From: Roseateles sp. XES5
GTDB lineage: Bacteria > Pseudomonadota > Alphaproteobacteria > Rhizobiales > Rhizobiaceae
Length of the DNA stretch: 64,000 nucleotides
Reading direction: 5' to 3'
NCBI RefSeq assembly: GCF_020535545.1
Contig: NZ_CP084752.1
Coordinates: forward strand, 3,313,501-3,377,500
Under the pieces are notes generated by a model. The model ran no database searches. It was not told where the DNA came from and saw only the letters and a list, made by a program, of their open reading frames with translations. Every line of letters begins with the position of its first letter. Positions within the stretch are counted from its first letter, which is position 1. Made by a program: the position numbers and the translations under genes. Positions 1-8,505 of this stretch are shown piece by piece.

Positions 1-445
1 CTGGCAAGGTGGCGTGCCGCAATGCTCCACGCCATGCGCTCCGTGCTCGATGCAAAAATACCCGATCGATTGTCCAAGGGTTCCTCCGTGCCAATGATAT
101 GGCCGCGCACCATGCCTTGAGGTCCTTGCGCGAAAGTTGCCTGTTGTGTCCGTCGACACGGTCACGCGCTGTCAGAGGCGGCCCGGCTTCGTGTGATGGC
201 GGCCTGTCGACATCCCGTTCCCTCGGACATTCCGCAATCCGTGAACGGGGGCTTCGCCATTTCACCGGTTCCGTCCGCTTGAGTCGGCGCGGCGGTATCG
301 CGGTGTCCATCGGCTCTGAAGGCCCGTCGCCGTTGCGACAGGCATAAGCCTGGCCGAATGACGAAGGGCGCTCGACCCTTTCGGGGAGCGCCCTTCCAAC
401 CCGGACGACTACGAACGCGCGACAGAACACCATCGCTGCAGGCAG
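1..445. other. Stretch without a recognisable gene
   Basis: I see no convincing coding region here. Short open frames exist on both strands, but their proteins are arginine-rich and show no domain. The one clear structure is the hairpin at 363-396. A gene lying mostly outside the window could end here, but I cannot identify one. Confidence 0.5.
363..396. terminator. Hairpin, probable transcription terminator
   Basis: Arms GAAGGGCGCTC (363-373) and GAGCGCCCTTC (386-396) form a perfect 11-bp stem around a 12-nt loop. It lies downstream of the minus-strand gene ending at 446. There is no long T-run on either side, so termination is an inference from stem strength and position. Confidence 0.5.
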
Positions 446-712
446 TCATCGATTACGGGCAGTGAACGATAGATGGGGAGGGGGCATCGGGAATGCAAGA
501 TCGCCCGTGTTCTGTTTTGTCTGAACGGGCAAACCCAGGCACACATCGCAAATGCCGCAGCCGTCATCGTCCATAGGTTGATCCGCGCGTTCGCAGCAGA
601 GGCAAATGACCGGACAGGGGAGGCGGTCCTTGCGCCTGCCTGGCGCAATGATTTCCACGGCATCATCCGATACGACATTGATGACGGATTCCTTCATCGC
701 CCGCTTCTCCAT
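446..712 (-). CDS. Small cysteine-rich hypothetical protein
   Basis: A protein of 88 aa of unknown function. The middle carries a cysteine cluster of the form CLCC followed about 13 residues later by CGICDVC, which suggests a small zinc-binding knuckle; this is inference, no family was recognised. The open frame extends upstream to 946, but that part is proline- and arginine-rich and looks non-coding. I chose the ATG at 712 because GGAGGG lies just before it. A second ATG at 697 is also possible. It is followed by the hairpin at 363-396. It may be monocistronic, since the next minus-strand gene upstream ends 440 bases away. Confidence 0.55.
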   Translation of the reverse strand: MEKRAMKESVINVVSDDAVEIIAPGRRKDRLPCPVICLCCERADQPMDDDGCGICDVCLGLPVQTKQNTGDLAFPMPPPHLSFTARNR

Positions 713-1152
713 TGCCCTCCGCGTGAAGAGATAGGAGCCGCGGTGCGCTTTGCAATGGCGAGCATCGAGGGAAGACAGTAACGGGGGCCGTGGCGTGGCC
801 AAACGCTTGATCAGGCGCGCGGTGGCGTGGCTGCGCCGATGTGACGGAGGGGGAAGTGGCGGCGATGGTGGCGGCCGGTCCGTTTTGGCCCGTCCATTTC
901 GCCGCGGCGCAGGATTTCGTCTTCGGCGCGGTTGTTGCCGCGACAAAGGAAGGGGGTACGGAAACCCGTCGGGAGTGGCTCGTCTTTCCGCAGTTGCGCG
1001 CGTGAAAGCGTGCCTGCCGAGAACGCCTCCGGCATGGCAAAGGGGCAGATATTCGGCTGGCTCTTCAATGCGACATTGACGGCAAGCTCGACAAATCTAC
1101 CCTGGAATTCCTAGGCGGCGGCGGCAAAAGCCACCGCACGCCAGATCGCTGA
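713..1152. other. Intergenic stretch with no recognised gene
   Basis: About 440 bases between two minus-strand genes. The DNA is GC-rich with tandem-like GGCGG runs near 850-880. No domain-bearing frame was seen. A short plus-strand frame ending at 1151 reads plausibly (IDGKLDKSTLEFLGGGGK) but has no start signal and no upstream protein. Confidence 0.4.
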
Positions 1153-1356
1153 TCAGATCGCGCGAACGTTTTCGGCCTTCGACTTGCCGGTCTTGCGGTC
1201 CTGGCCGAGGTCATAGCTGACCTTCGAGCCGTCCCGCAGGGGACCACCCGACTGAACACCCGAGACATGGACGAAGACATCCTGCCCGCCATCGTCGGGC
1301 GTGATGAACCCAAAACCCTTGTCCTGATTGAAAAACTTTACGGTGCCCGTCGCCAT
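1153..1356 (-). CDS. Cold-shock domain protein (CspA family)
   Basis: A 67-aa single-domain cold-shock protein, an RNA and single-stranded DNA chaperone of the cytoplasm. The first nucleic-acid-binding motif appears as KGFGFI (residues 13-18) and the second as VFVHVS (27-32), both hallmarks of the OB-fold CSD. The length matches the family. I start at the ATG at 1356, which gives the canonical [10 protein letters not shown] start; longer upstream frames are not CSD-like. It is divergent from the spermidine-synthase-like gene at 1571. A second member lies at 4742-4951 and shares the DDG..DVFVHVS core, so the two are paralogues. Confidence 0.93.
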   Translation of the reverse strand: MATGTVKFFNQDKGFGFITPDDGGQDVFVHVSGVQSGGPLRDGSKVSYDLGQDRKTGKSKAENVRAI

Positions 1357-1570
1357 GTGATCCTCGTGAATAGAGCGGCACTGTGCCGCCGGCGGGAGCA
1401 TATTCGTCGTGAAGCGTGTGCGCAACCGGGCATTTGCGCCCAAATGGGCTGATGACCCGCAAATATCCACGGATTTCCCTCTCTAAACGCCGGCGCATTA
1501 CCGAAAATGTGATGTCCTCGGCACGGCCGCCATGATACGAGGCCACCAAACAACGTAACGAGACGTCCCG

Positions 1571-2245
1571 ATGCTTCCCTGGCTTCACCTTGATCGCGCG
1601 ACCATTCCCGGCGATGGCGGAGAATTGCGCCTGAAGCAGCGCGGGAGCGAATTCTCCATCATGCTCGGTTCGACGGAGCTCATGAACAGCCGGTTGAGCG
1701 GCTCGGAAGAGGCGCTGGCGACCTTGAGCTGCGAGCGGATCGCGGGCCGGAAAAACCCGAGCATGCTCATTGGCGGCCTCGGCATGGGTTTTACCTTGCG
1801 GGCCGCGCTCGGCGCACTGCCGGAAGATGCCCGTGTCGTCGTCGCCGAACTCGTTCCGGCGGTCGTCGAATGGGGGCGCGGACCTCTGGCGGATCTCCAC
1901 GGCGGGACACTCGACGACCCGCGCGTCGATATCCATGTCGGTGACGTCGGCGCGCTCATCCGATCGAAGAAGGCCGCCTATGACGCGATCCTGCTCGATG
2001 TCGACAACGGGCCCGATGGGCTGACGCGCGCGTCCAATGACGGTTTGTACAGCCATGACGGGCTTCGGGCCGCCAAGTCTGCACTGCGCACAAATGGCGT
2101 GCTCGCCGTCTGGTCTTCGGCGCCTGACCGGGGGTTCACCCGCCGACTGCGCGAGACCGGTTTTGCCACGGACGAAATTAGCGTGCGCGCCAGCAGCAGG
2201 AACACCGGCGCCCGTCATGTCTTGTGGATGGCGACCAGGCGCTGA
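1571..2245 (+). CDS. Spermidine-synthase-like methyltransferase-fold protein
   Basis: A 224-aa protein resembling the catalytic domain of spermidine synthases (PABS/SpeE fold, Rossmann type). The nucleotide-binding glycine motif appears as LIGGLGMGF near residues 66-74, followed by an acidic stretch VVVAELVPAVVEWGR typical of the cofactor-binding strand, and DAILLDVDNGPDG near 139-151 where SpeE has its catalytic acidic loop. The N-terminal beta domain of true SpeE is short here, so polyamine synthesis is not assured; many rhizobial members are annotated only as spermidine synthase-like. It stands alone, divergent from the cold-shock gene and about 150 bases before the desaturase. Confidence 0.75.
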   Translation: MLPWLHLDRATIPGDGGELRLKQRGSEFSIMLGSTELMNSRLSGSEEALATLSCERIAGRKNPSMLIGGLGMGFTLRAALGALPEDARVVVAELVPAVVEWGRGPLADLHGGTLDDPRVDIHVGDVGALIRSKKAAYDAILLDVDNGPDGLTRASNDGLYSHDGLRAAKSALRTNGVLAVWSSAPDRGFTRRLRETGFATDEISVRASSRNTGARHVLWMATRR

Positions 2246-2397
2246 CGGTATCCCATGACATCAACATCGAGACCGCTCCGAATTGCCACGACCTGCCCAT
2301 CACCCGGGCGATTCGGTCAGACCTTGGATCTGACCCTGCCACACGCATCAATCCTGTTCCCGCTGCGCGGGACATTACCGGAAGACGACACCCGCCG

Positions 2398-3474
2398 ATG
2401 AACACGACGAATGCAACTGCCTCCGAAGGGGGCGATCGTGAAAAAGCCTGGCTGAAGATCCTGTCCGCCTATCGCCAGCCCCATACCGGCCGAAGCGCGT
2501 TCGAGCTCGCCGTCACCCTCGTCCCGTTCGCTCTTCTTTGGGCTGGCGCCTGGGCCTCGATGCGTTTCGGCTTCTGGCCGGGCATGATCCTCATTGTCCC
2601 GGCGGCGGGATTTCTTCTGCGCCTCTTCATGCTGCAACACGACTGCGGCCATGGCTCCTTCTTCGGTCGCCGCCGCCTGGATGACTGGACGGGCAGGGCA
2701 ATCGGCATTTTGACATTGACGCCCTACGACTACTGGCGTCGCGCCCATGCCGAGCACCATGCCTCGGCCGGCAATCTCGACGAACGAGGCGTCGGCGACA
2801 TAACGACGCTCACCGTCGCGGAATATGCGATGTCGACGCCCTGGCAGCGATTTGGCTACCGTCTCTACCGGCACCCGCTCGTCATGTTCGGCATCGGCCC
2901 GGCCTGGGTATTCCTCTTCAAGCAGAGATTGCCCTTCGGCATGATGCGGTCCGGTGCGCTGCCATGGATCTCGACCATGGCGACGAATGCCGCCATTGCG
3001 GTACTCGCCGCCCTGCTTGTCTGGCTGGTCGGTCTTGTGCCGTTTCTCACGATCCATCTGCCGATCGTGCTGCTTGCCGGCACGGCGGGCGTCTGGCTGT
3101 TTTATGTCCAGCACCAGTTCGAGGACACGCATTGGTCTAAGCCGCCGGAATGGACGTTCCAGTACGCGGCCATGCATGGCGCCTCGCACTACGACCTGCC
3201 CGCTCCCCTTCGCTGGATAACCGGCAATATCGGGATGCACCATATCCACCATCTCTCGAGCCGTGTTCCTTTCTACAGGCTTCCGGAGGTTCTGCGCGAC
3301 TACCCCGAACTGGGAGACCTGGGCCGGATCACGATCCGGCAGAGCCTCGGCTGCGTGAAGCTCATTCTTTGGGATGAAGCGTCGCAACAACTGGTTTCGC
3401 TGCGGGAAGCCGCGACGCGCGCACCGTTTTCGGCGGAGGCAAGCGAACCCGATCGGCAAGTCTCCTATAGCTGA
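2398..3474 (+). CDS. Membrane fatty acid desaturase
   Basis: A 358-aa integral membrane di-iron desaturase that would introduce double bonds into acyl chains of membrane lipids, using O2. The three histidine boxes are clear: HDCGH (81-85), HAEHH (117-121) and HHIHH (about 280-284). Hydrophobic segments lie near 38-75 and in two blocks between about 190 and 240. The pattern fits the omega-6/delta-12 type FA_desaturase family, but related beta-carotene modifying enzymes share the boxes, so the substrate is uncertain. The frame is open upstream to 2224; I chose the ATG at 2398, since the upstream part overlaps the previous gene and is not family-like. Confidence 0.88.
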   Translation: MNTTNATASEGGDREKAWLKILSAYRQPHTGRSAFELAVTLVPFALLWAGAWASMRFGFWPGMILIVPAAGFLLRLFMLQHDCGHGSFFGRRRLDDWTGRAIGILTLTPYDYWRRAHAEHHASAGNLDERGVGDITTLTVAEYAMSTPWQRFGYRLYRHPLVMFGIGPAWVFLFKQRLPFGMMRSGALPWISTMATNAAIAVLAALLVWLVGLVPFLTIHLPIVLLAGTAGVWLFYVQHQFEDTHWSKPPEWTFQYAAMHGASHYDLPAPLRWITGNIGMHHIHHLSSRVPFYRLPEVLRDYPELGDLGRITIRQSLGCVKLILWDEASQQLVSLREAATRAPFSAEASEPDRQVSYS

Positions 3475-3706
3475 CCGGTCTCGGGCGCAGCGTCGGTCAG
3501 TAGAGCGATTATCGCCGTGACGACGCCGGCAGATCCCGGCGGCGTTTCGCGGAATGGTCGGTGCGCTTCGCGGCATCGGCGCAGCGATCGCTTACGAGCC
3601 CGGCCGCGGAGGAGATGCCGGCATTGCTCGACAGGTCGCCTGGAAAGAGGCACAAGCGGACAATCATGCCGGACAACCACGCCGGAGAACCACGAAGGAA
3701 TCGACG

Positions 3707-3940
3707 ATGGCAACGACACCCCGAAGGCCTGCCAATCCAAAGGACGCCGCCGAGGCGCTGTTCAAACCGGTGAAGAAAGCGGCGGCGCCGGCGGTCGAAC
3801 GTCCCGCGATCCCGAACGCCAAGGAACTCGTCTCGCTGAAAATCGATAGCGATGTCCTGGCGCATTTTCAGGCGGACGGGCCCGGATGGCAGGATCGTAT
3901 CAACGATATCCTGCGGGCTGCCATGAAGCAGTCGCTTTGA
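3707..3940 (+). CDS. BrnA-type antitoxin (orphan)
   Basis: A 77-aa protein whose C-terminal half (from KELVSLKIDSDVLAHF through GWQDRINDILRAAM) matches the BrnA antitoxin pattern, a ribbon-helix-helix DNA-binding module that normally neutralises the BrnT ribonuclease and represses its own operon. The start at ATG 3707 gives a lysine- and proline-rich N-terminal arm. The 232 bases upstream contain no BrnT-like frame, and nothing toxin-like follows, so this is an orphan or a free-standing regulator. The toxin may be lost or elsewhere. Confidence 0.7.
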   Translation: MATTPRRPANPKDAAEALFKPVKKAAAPAVERPAIPNAKELVSLKIDSDVLAHFQADGPGWQDRINDILRAAMKQSL

Positions 3941-4095
3941 TTTTTGTCACATGATGCAGTGATCGGGCCGGGCCGGCAGCATGAGCCGGCGAAGCCGCTG
4001 GTCTTCGAGCGCCGGGATCACGGTCATTGCAGACACCAGGCCACAGAAACGGCGCCTTTGCTGGGGATGCTTTACGCTCACGAGGGAGACGTAGG

Positions 4096-4272
4096 ATGAA
4101 AAGCTACCTTCCGTATATCGTCGGCGCCCTCGCCGGAGTGCTGATAGCGCTTCTCTTCTCGAACCTGCTCGATCTCACCGGGACACCTCAACTGGCGCTG
4201 TTTGCAGGTTTGCCTGTCCTGGGCGGCGCTTTGTCGGAACGTTTCGTCCAGCGTTCCGCGCGAAAATCCTGA
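4096..4272 (+). CDS. Small membrane protein
   Basis: A 58-aa protein with two hydrophobic segments: about 5-22 (LPYIVGALAGVLIALLF) and about 33-46 (LALFAGLPVLGGAL), ending in a short basic tail. A GAGGGAGAC ribosome-binding region precedes the ATG at 4096. Function unknown; such two-span mini-proteins are common next to stress genes in rhizobia. It stands alone, followed by the AT-rich cold-shock leader. Confidence 0.55.
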   Translation: MKSYLPYIVGALAGVLIALLFSNLLDLTGTPQLALFAGLPVLGGALSERFVQRSARKS

Positions 4273-4439
4273 TCTCCGGACGGGGAAGGTATGCAGCCGA
4301 CATCCGCGTTGCAGGCGAGAAGCCGGAATTGTCCTGCGGTTCCCTCACGCGGGCATCGTGCACCCCTTGCATGCGTATCGGGGCGGAAGTTTCATGCCGT
4401 GAGTGGCAGCGACCTTGCCAGCCAACGGAGCGTTAAGCG

Positions 4440-4741
4440 CGGGAGACGTGGCCTGGCGATACAAGATTTTCAGATATTTCCTCCAATTTTTCCAAAACCA
4501 AAAATATTTACAGCGAATTTCCGTTGATTTTTCAGGGGATTTTTTCGATTTTTTCGTTATTGTTTTTGATGTGTGGGGCGATTTTCCTTGTATTTCTGCG
4601 AGAAAAACATATCTTTCCCCTATCGAACCTTGTTTGCGACCTTTGTCTCTGCCTTTTCGGCCCGGTCAGATTTCCTATCATCGTCGATTTACACGCGCTC
4701 GTTTCGGGCGTTTTTCTCCATGCGATTGAAAGGATATCGTT
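4440..4741 (+). promoter_or_regulatory. AT-rich leader of the cold-shock gene
   Basis: The 300 bases upstream of the cold-shock ATG at 4742 are strikingly T- and A-rich (for example runs of TTTTT near 4530-4555) in an otherwise GC-rich window. Long structured 5' untranslated regions are typical of cspA genes, where they act as RNA thermosensors. I infer the promoter and such a leader lie here. A short hydrophobic open frame (4524-4745) is explained by the T-richness. Confidence 0.5.
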
Positions 4742-4951
4742 ATGAATTCAGGCACAGTTAAGTGGTTCAACAGCACCAAGGGCTTCGGCTTCATTCAGCC
4801 TGACGACGGTTCGACCGACGTCTTCGTACATGTTTCCGCCGTCGAGCGGGCCGGCATGGGCGCGCTGAACGAAGGCCAGAAGATCAGCTATGATCTTGTC
4901 CGCGACCGCAAGTCCGGCAAGAACGCGGCAGACAACCTGCGCGCCGCCTAA
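4742..4951 (+). CDS. Cold-shock domain protein (CspA family)
   Basis: A 69-aa cold-shock protein starting [10 protein letters not shown], with RNP motifs KGFGFI (14-19) and VFVHVS (28-33). It is a cytoplasmic nucleic-acid chaperone, likely induced on temperature downshift given the long AT-rich leader. It is followed by a small KOW-like hypothetical gene, rpsU and a further small basic protein, all on the same strand with gaps under 130 bases. This grouping suggests a stress or translation-adaptation module. Confidence 0.95.
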   Translation: MNSGTVKWFNSTKGFGFIQPDDGSTDVFVHVSAVERAGMGALNEGQKISYDLVRDRKSGKNAADNLRAA

Positions 4952-5078
4952 GGAATAGTCGCTCATTCCCGCTGACCACGGATGTACTGGCAGCGGTGAA
5001 GACGAGCGATGTGAGAGGTCGGGGTAACGCCCGGCCTTTTTGTTTCCGCCTATAGGGCGTCGAACCAGGGAGCTCGCG

Positions 5079-5363
5079 ATGAACCGAGCAGTTTACGCCG
5101 TCGGTGATACGATCAAGCTCAAGCCGAACATCTTGCGCAGAGACACGGAATCGACGTGTCGGATTGTCGGTGTTTTGCCGTCCGATCACGGGGAAGCGCA
5201 ATACCGCGTTCGGCTGGGCAATGAGACGTTCGAGCGCCGGATTCTCGCCAGCGACATCGACATGCCAGACGTTAAGGGGCCTCAACCCGTCGGCAAAGTG
5301 CCATCGAGCACTGGCCGCAACGAACCATGGTTGAAGCCCTCCAGCATTCGCATCAAGAGATAA
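5079..5363 (+). CDS. Hypothetical protein between cold-shock gene and rpsU
   Basis: A 94-aa protein of unknown function. The sequence reads as a small beta-rich fold (VGDTIKLKP, TCRIVGVLPSDHGEAQYRVRLGNETFERRI), reminiscent of KOW or SH3-like RNA-binding modules, but this is only a structural impression. The ATG at 5079 was chosen because the upstream 13 codons are not conserved-looking. It sits between csp and rpsU, so a role linked to translation under stress is plausible. Confidence 0.6.
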   Translation: MNRAVYAVGDTIKLKPNILRRDTESTCRIVGVLPSDHGEAQYRVRLGNETFERRILASDIDMPDVKGPQPVGKVPSSTGRNEPWLKPSSIRIKR

Positions 5364-5401
5364 TTTAACGCGGCTTGTACGCCGCCATGAAGGGATAGAT
5401 T

Positions 5402-5647
5402 TTGCAAGTTCTCGTTCGAGACAACAATGTCGACCAGGCTCTCCGCGTTCTCAAGAAAAAGATGCAGCGCGAAGGGCTGTTCCGGGAGATGAAAGCCCGC
5501 AGCGCCTATGAAAAACCTTCGGAGAAGAGGGCCCGCGAGAAGGCTGACGCCATTCGGCGCGCCCGTAAACTCGCGCGCAAGAAAGCCCAACGGGAAGGCT
5601 TGATCGCGGCACCCAAGAAGAAGCCCGCTTTCGGCGGCAGCCGTTAA
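5402..5647 (+). CDS. rpsU: 30S ribosomal protein S21
   Basis: Small-subunit protein bS21, involved in translation initiation at the 30S platform. The 81-aa product begins [20 protein letters not shown] and carries the typical [19 protein letters not shown] basic helix; the C-terminus is extended by about ten residues ([12 protein letters not shown]) relative to the shortest S21 proteins. The start is a TTG at 5402, preceded by AAGGGA; no ATG lies nearby and the family N-terminus fits exactly. This may be a paralogous, stress-linked S21 copy given its neighbours; a second copy elsewhere cannot be excluded. Confidence 0.95.
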   Translation: MQVLVRDNNVDQALRVLKKKMQREGLFREMKARSAYEKPSEKRAREKADAIRRARKLARKKAQREGLIAAPKKKPAFGGSR

Positions 5648-5673
5648 GGACAAGAACAACCGAGGGCGACCCG

Positions 5674-5883
5674 ATGACGGCGACAAAGCAGAATTTTTTC
5701 AAGCCGACGAAGGTCCGTGCGGAACAGAAGGCAGCGGATACGAACTCCGCTGCCCGCGGCATTATCGAGCAGGAAGCAAACCTTCGAGACAAGAAAACCG
5801 AACGGCTGCGTGCCTTGCGCCTCGCAAAGGAGGCCGCCGATCCCGCGCCGCTTCCGAAAAAACGGACGAAAAAGATAGATTAG
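5674..5883 (+). CDS. Small basic hypothetical protein downstream of rpsU
   Basis: A 69-aa, highly charged, largely helical protein with a lysine-rich end (LPKKRTKKID). It starts 26 bases after rpsU and is probably cotranscribed with it. No domain was recognised. The composition would suit RNA or ribosome binding, which is an inference from charge and position only. Confidence 0.6.
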   Translation: MTATKQNFFKPTKVRAEQKAADTNSAARGIIEQEANLRDKKTERLRALRLAKEAADPAPLPKKRTKKID

Positions 5884-5949
5884 GGCGCTCGGCAAGAGGC
5901 TTGCACCCCATGGCATCCTCAACCCGAAGGATCGGTTGCCGGAGGTATG

Positions 5950-6345
5950 CACGGTGAAAGCCAGGCAACGAATGTTGCCGGCGATCGCGGTTGGCCGAGC
6001 CGCTGCAACCGCCTCATAACCCGTCCTCTCGATGCTGTCGCATGCCGAGACCAGCTTGCGGCCGGTTCGATGGCGGCGATCATTGGCCAGATCCAGCGGG
6101 AAGGGGACGTCGTGCGTCTCGCCCTGTAATGGCTTCGATTTGTCCGAAGATTTCGGCTGGTCGAGTGAGTGGGTGCAGCGTTCTCGCTTCCGCACCGGCG
6201 CGGCGACGCGTTTGTGCACGGGAACGGGAGGCCGGATTTCTGCGAGCGAGCAGAGGCGGCCTTGCCGGTGCGGAGTAATCCCCGATTTGCTCATCGATAT
6301 TTGCTGACCGATCCGGCCGAAGATGAAGCGCTGGATTTCCAGGGA
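5950..6345 (+). pseudogene. Decayed remnant resembling the 3' end of dnaE2 (error-prone DNA polymerase)
   Basis: No intact gene is present, but translated fragments follow the order of the C-terminus of DnaE2. In frame at 6070-6129 is GQIQREGDVVRLAL then a stop. In the next frame from 6134 is FDLSEDF. Back in the first frame from 6172 is GAAFSLPHRRGDAFVHG. At 6275-6301 is VIPDLLIDI then a stop. These match the QREGDVVHL, DLS, FPLPHGRGD and IPDLHID landmarks I know from rhizobial DnaE2. Two frame changes and at least three stops show it is dead. No upstream polymerase domain is left here. Confidence 0.5.
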
Positions 6346-6459
6346 GCCGTTTCTCTCCGCGCGCTCTTTGGTGTGGCGTCATTCTATGCTAAAACAGCTT
6401 TCCCTAACTGAATGACTTGCTGAGGATCGTGCCGCGTCAGGCGGCGGAAGGAGGCAGTG

Positions 6460-6819
6460 ATGTTGGAAGCAAAGGTCGTTGACGCCGCAACTCTAAAGAA
6501 CGCTATAGAGACACGTGACGGGCGCGCCTTGGCGGCATTTTACGCTGAAGACGCATCGATACGCATTATCGACAAGCAAAACCCGCCCAGTCGCCCACGG
6601 GAGCTGGCGGGAAAGACTGCAATTTCGGCTTTTTGGGACGATGTTTGCAGCCGGGACATGGAGCACAAGGTCGATGCGACCGTCGACAGCGGCAATCGCA
6701 TCGCCCTCACCGAGACATGCGCCTATCCGGACGGCACCCGTGTGTTCTGTGCCGCCATGATCGATATCGCCGATGGACATATCGTTCGTCAGACGATGAT
6801 CCAGGCATGGGACGAATAG
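6460..6819 (+). CDS. SnoaL/NTF2-like ketosteroid-isomerase-fold protein
   Basis: A 119-aa protein with the cone-shaped NTF2-like pattern: N-terminal helix (AIETRDGRALAAFYAEDASI), a loop with GKTAISAFWDD, and C-terminal strands (DGTRVFCAAMIDIADGHIVRQTMIQAWDE). Members range from isomerases to simple binding proteins, so the substrate is unknown. GGAGG at about 6449-6453 favours the ATG at 6460 over the GTG at 6457. It stands alone next to the dnaE2 remnant. Confidence 0.7.
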   Translation: MLEAKVVDAATLKNAIETRDGRALAAFYAEDASIRIIDKQNPPSRPRELAGKTAISAFWDDVCSRDMEHKVDATVDSGNRIALTETCAYPDGTRVFCAAMIDIADGHIVRQTMIQAWDE

Positions 6820-6878
6820 GTCCGTAACGGACCCTGCGGCCAAACGACGAAAATGCGTATGGACGACAGGACCCACGC

Positions 6879-7388
6879 CTACTTACGGTGCAGTAGGATC
6901 TTGCTCGTCACGATGGCCTTGCCAGACACGGGGTCTTTGTCCGTCGTCGTCAGCGTAAGGCCGCGAGAACCCGATTTCGCCAGGGATAGCTGGGCGCTGC
7001 GGTCGCCGTTGATGTCCTTTGCCCACCGAATGGCAAGGTTCAAGGCATTGCCGCTTCGCTTGCCCGAGAGCGTTGCCGGCCCGGAGCCGGCGCCAATATA
7101 TGTGCCCGTGTAGGAAGCGCCACGGCGCGTAAGATCGGCATCAACCGACCGTGAGACCACGACGAGGCCCCGGCACGTCCCGTCGAGTGAAAGCGTGTCG
7201 GCGGTTGCCGTGGATTGAAAGCTGCAGGTCACGTTGATCGGACCGCGATTGGTGCGCAGCCTCACGTGCCCCTTGCCTTCGTACTGTCCTTCCAGCGACG
7301 TGAGAAACTGTTCTTCGCTGGCCGTTGCCGGATGTGCCTGCGCGAGCGCCAGACCGCCGGCCAGAATGGCGAGAGAGATGCATTTCAT
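6879..7388 (-). CDS. Exported hypothetical protein
   Basis: A 169-aa protein with a clear signal peptide (MKCISLAILAGGLALAQAHP, cleavage likely after PATA near residue 23). The mature part is beta-rich, with EGQYEGKGHVRLR and SGNALNLAIRWAKDINGDRSAQL, resembling a small lipocalin-like or avidin-like barrel; no family was assigned. The ATG at 7388 is preceded by GAAGGAGCGG. Probably periplasmic. Confidence 0.72.
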   Translation of the reverse strand: MKCISLAILAGGLALAQAHPATASEEQFLTSLEGQYEGKGHVRLRTNRGPINVTCSFQSTATADTLSLDGTCRGLVVVSRSVDADLTRRGASYTGTYIGAGSGPATLSGKRSGNALNLAIRWAKDINGDRSAQLSLAKSGSRGLTLTTTDKDPVSGKAIVTSKILLHRK

Positions 7389-7802
7389 GATCCGCTCCTT
7401 CGACATGATGCAGCGGTAAGGCGCGAGAGGCGAGGGAGGTTCCCTTGCCGTGCCGCAGAAGGGCGTGCCGCCTCCTGCCGCGCCGGCGTTTTATCGGCGA
7501 CGCATCAACACGCTGTGTCGATCCGGCCTCGGGTTCCGCGCGTTGCCTGGTCGGCGCGATCGACGGCCATGGCCGTGCCGTCCTTCGCAGGTCGGCATTT
7601 CATCCAGCCCTTGATCAGCGCGGGACACGGCTCGAGCCTTGACCATCCAGCTAGCCTTTCCGATTGCGCTGATCAAACAAATGCTTGCCGGCGGGTGGCA
7701 TCGGGTTTGTCCGTTCCACCGGGTGGCGTCCGACCGTTCGCGGCCTCTTGTTTCCGCTGCCCGGAACGCCATATTGCGGCTGAGATGAATGGAGGCGCAG
7801 GC
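7389..7802. other. Intergenic region between divergent genes
   Basis: About 410 bases separating the exported protein gene (minus) and the DUF924 gene (plus). It should hold both promoters. I see no convincing gene, repeat or hairpin in it. Confidence 0.4.
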
Positions 7803-8360
7803 ATGGGCGGTGGTGAGATCAAGCGGCCGGAAGAGGTGGTCGGTTACTGGTGCGAGACGCTGACGGCGAAGGACTGGTGGCAGTCGACGCCGGCGCTCGA
7901 CACGCATGTCCATGAGTGGTTTGCCGCGACGCATCTTGCGCTTTCGCGCCATGTCGGCCCGGAGTGGCGGGCAACGCCCGAGGCGCGGCTGGCGGCGATC
8001 ATCGTGCTCGATCAGTTCCCCCGCAACATGTACCGCGCTTCGCCCATGGCCTTCGCGACCGACTGGATTGCGCGGCAGGAGGCGCGGCTGGCGCTGGAGG
8101 CGGGGGCGGACAAGCTGGTGGACTATGGTCGCCGGCACTTCTTCTACATGCCGTTCGAGCATTCGGAGGATCTTGCCGATCAGGATCTCTCCGTTTCCCT
8201 CTTCGAGGTGCACGGGGACGAGATGTATCTGGACTATGCCGTCCGTCACCGGGACGTCATCGCGGATTACGGTCGCTTCCCCCACCGCAATGCCTATCTC
8301 GGCCGCGCCTCGACGCCGGCGGAAGAAGCCTATCTTGCCGAACCGGGCGCCGGATTCTAG
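7803..8360 (+). CDS. DUF924 family protein
   Basis: A 185-aa alpha-helical protein of the DUF924 family, of unknown biochemical role and cytoplasmic. Family landmarks seen are VVGYWCETLTAKDWW near the N-terminus, IIVLDQFPRNMYR in the middle, RRHFFYMPFEHSEDLADQD, and the C-terminal YGRFPHRNAYLGRASTPAEEAYL. The length matches the family. The ATG at 7803 has GGAGG seven bases upstream (7791-7795). A strong hairpin at 8381-8416 ends the transcript. Confidence 0.88.
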   Translation: MGGGEIKRPEEVVGYWCETLTAKDWWQSTPALDTHVHEWFAATHLALSRHVGPEWRATPEARLAAIIVLDQFPRNMYRASPMAFATDWIARQEARLALEAGADKLVDYGRRHFFYMPFEHSEDLADQDLSVSLFEVHGDEMYLDYAVRHRDVIADYGRFPHRNAYLGRASTPAEEAYLAEPGAGF

Positions 8361-8380
8361 GGGCGTCCGGCTTTCAATAG

Positions 8381-8416
8381 TGCCTGTCCGGGGACGATTG
8401 ATCCCCGTGACAGGCA
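8381..8416. terminator. Hairpin after the DUF924 gene
   Basis: TGCCTGTC followed by CGGGGA pairs with TCCCCG and then GACAGGCA around a 7-nt loop. It is followed by AATTCGG rather than a long T-run. Its position just after the stop at 8360 supports a terminator role. Confidence 0.6.
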
Positions 8417-8505
8417 ATTCGGTTTAAAATGGCCGCAATCATGGCTAGAAGAGTGCGGAATCGCCTGATGGCGGTGCGTCTGTTCTTGTTCAGCGAGGCT
8501 GGCCT

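Noticed and set aside
1040..1151. Plus-strand peptide fragment ending at 1151 (IDGKLDKSTLEFLGGGGK)
   Set aside because: It reads like protein but has no start signal, no upstream coding sequence and no family match; too short to claim.
4524..4745. A 73-aa hydrophobic open frame in the AT-rich leader
   Set aside because: Its hydrophobicity follows from the T-rich DNA; it has no ribosome-binding site and overlaps the cold-shock start.
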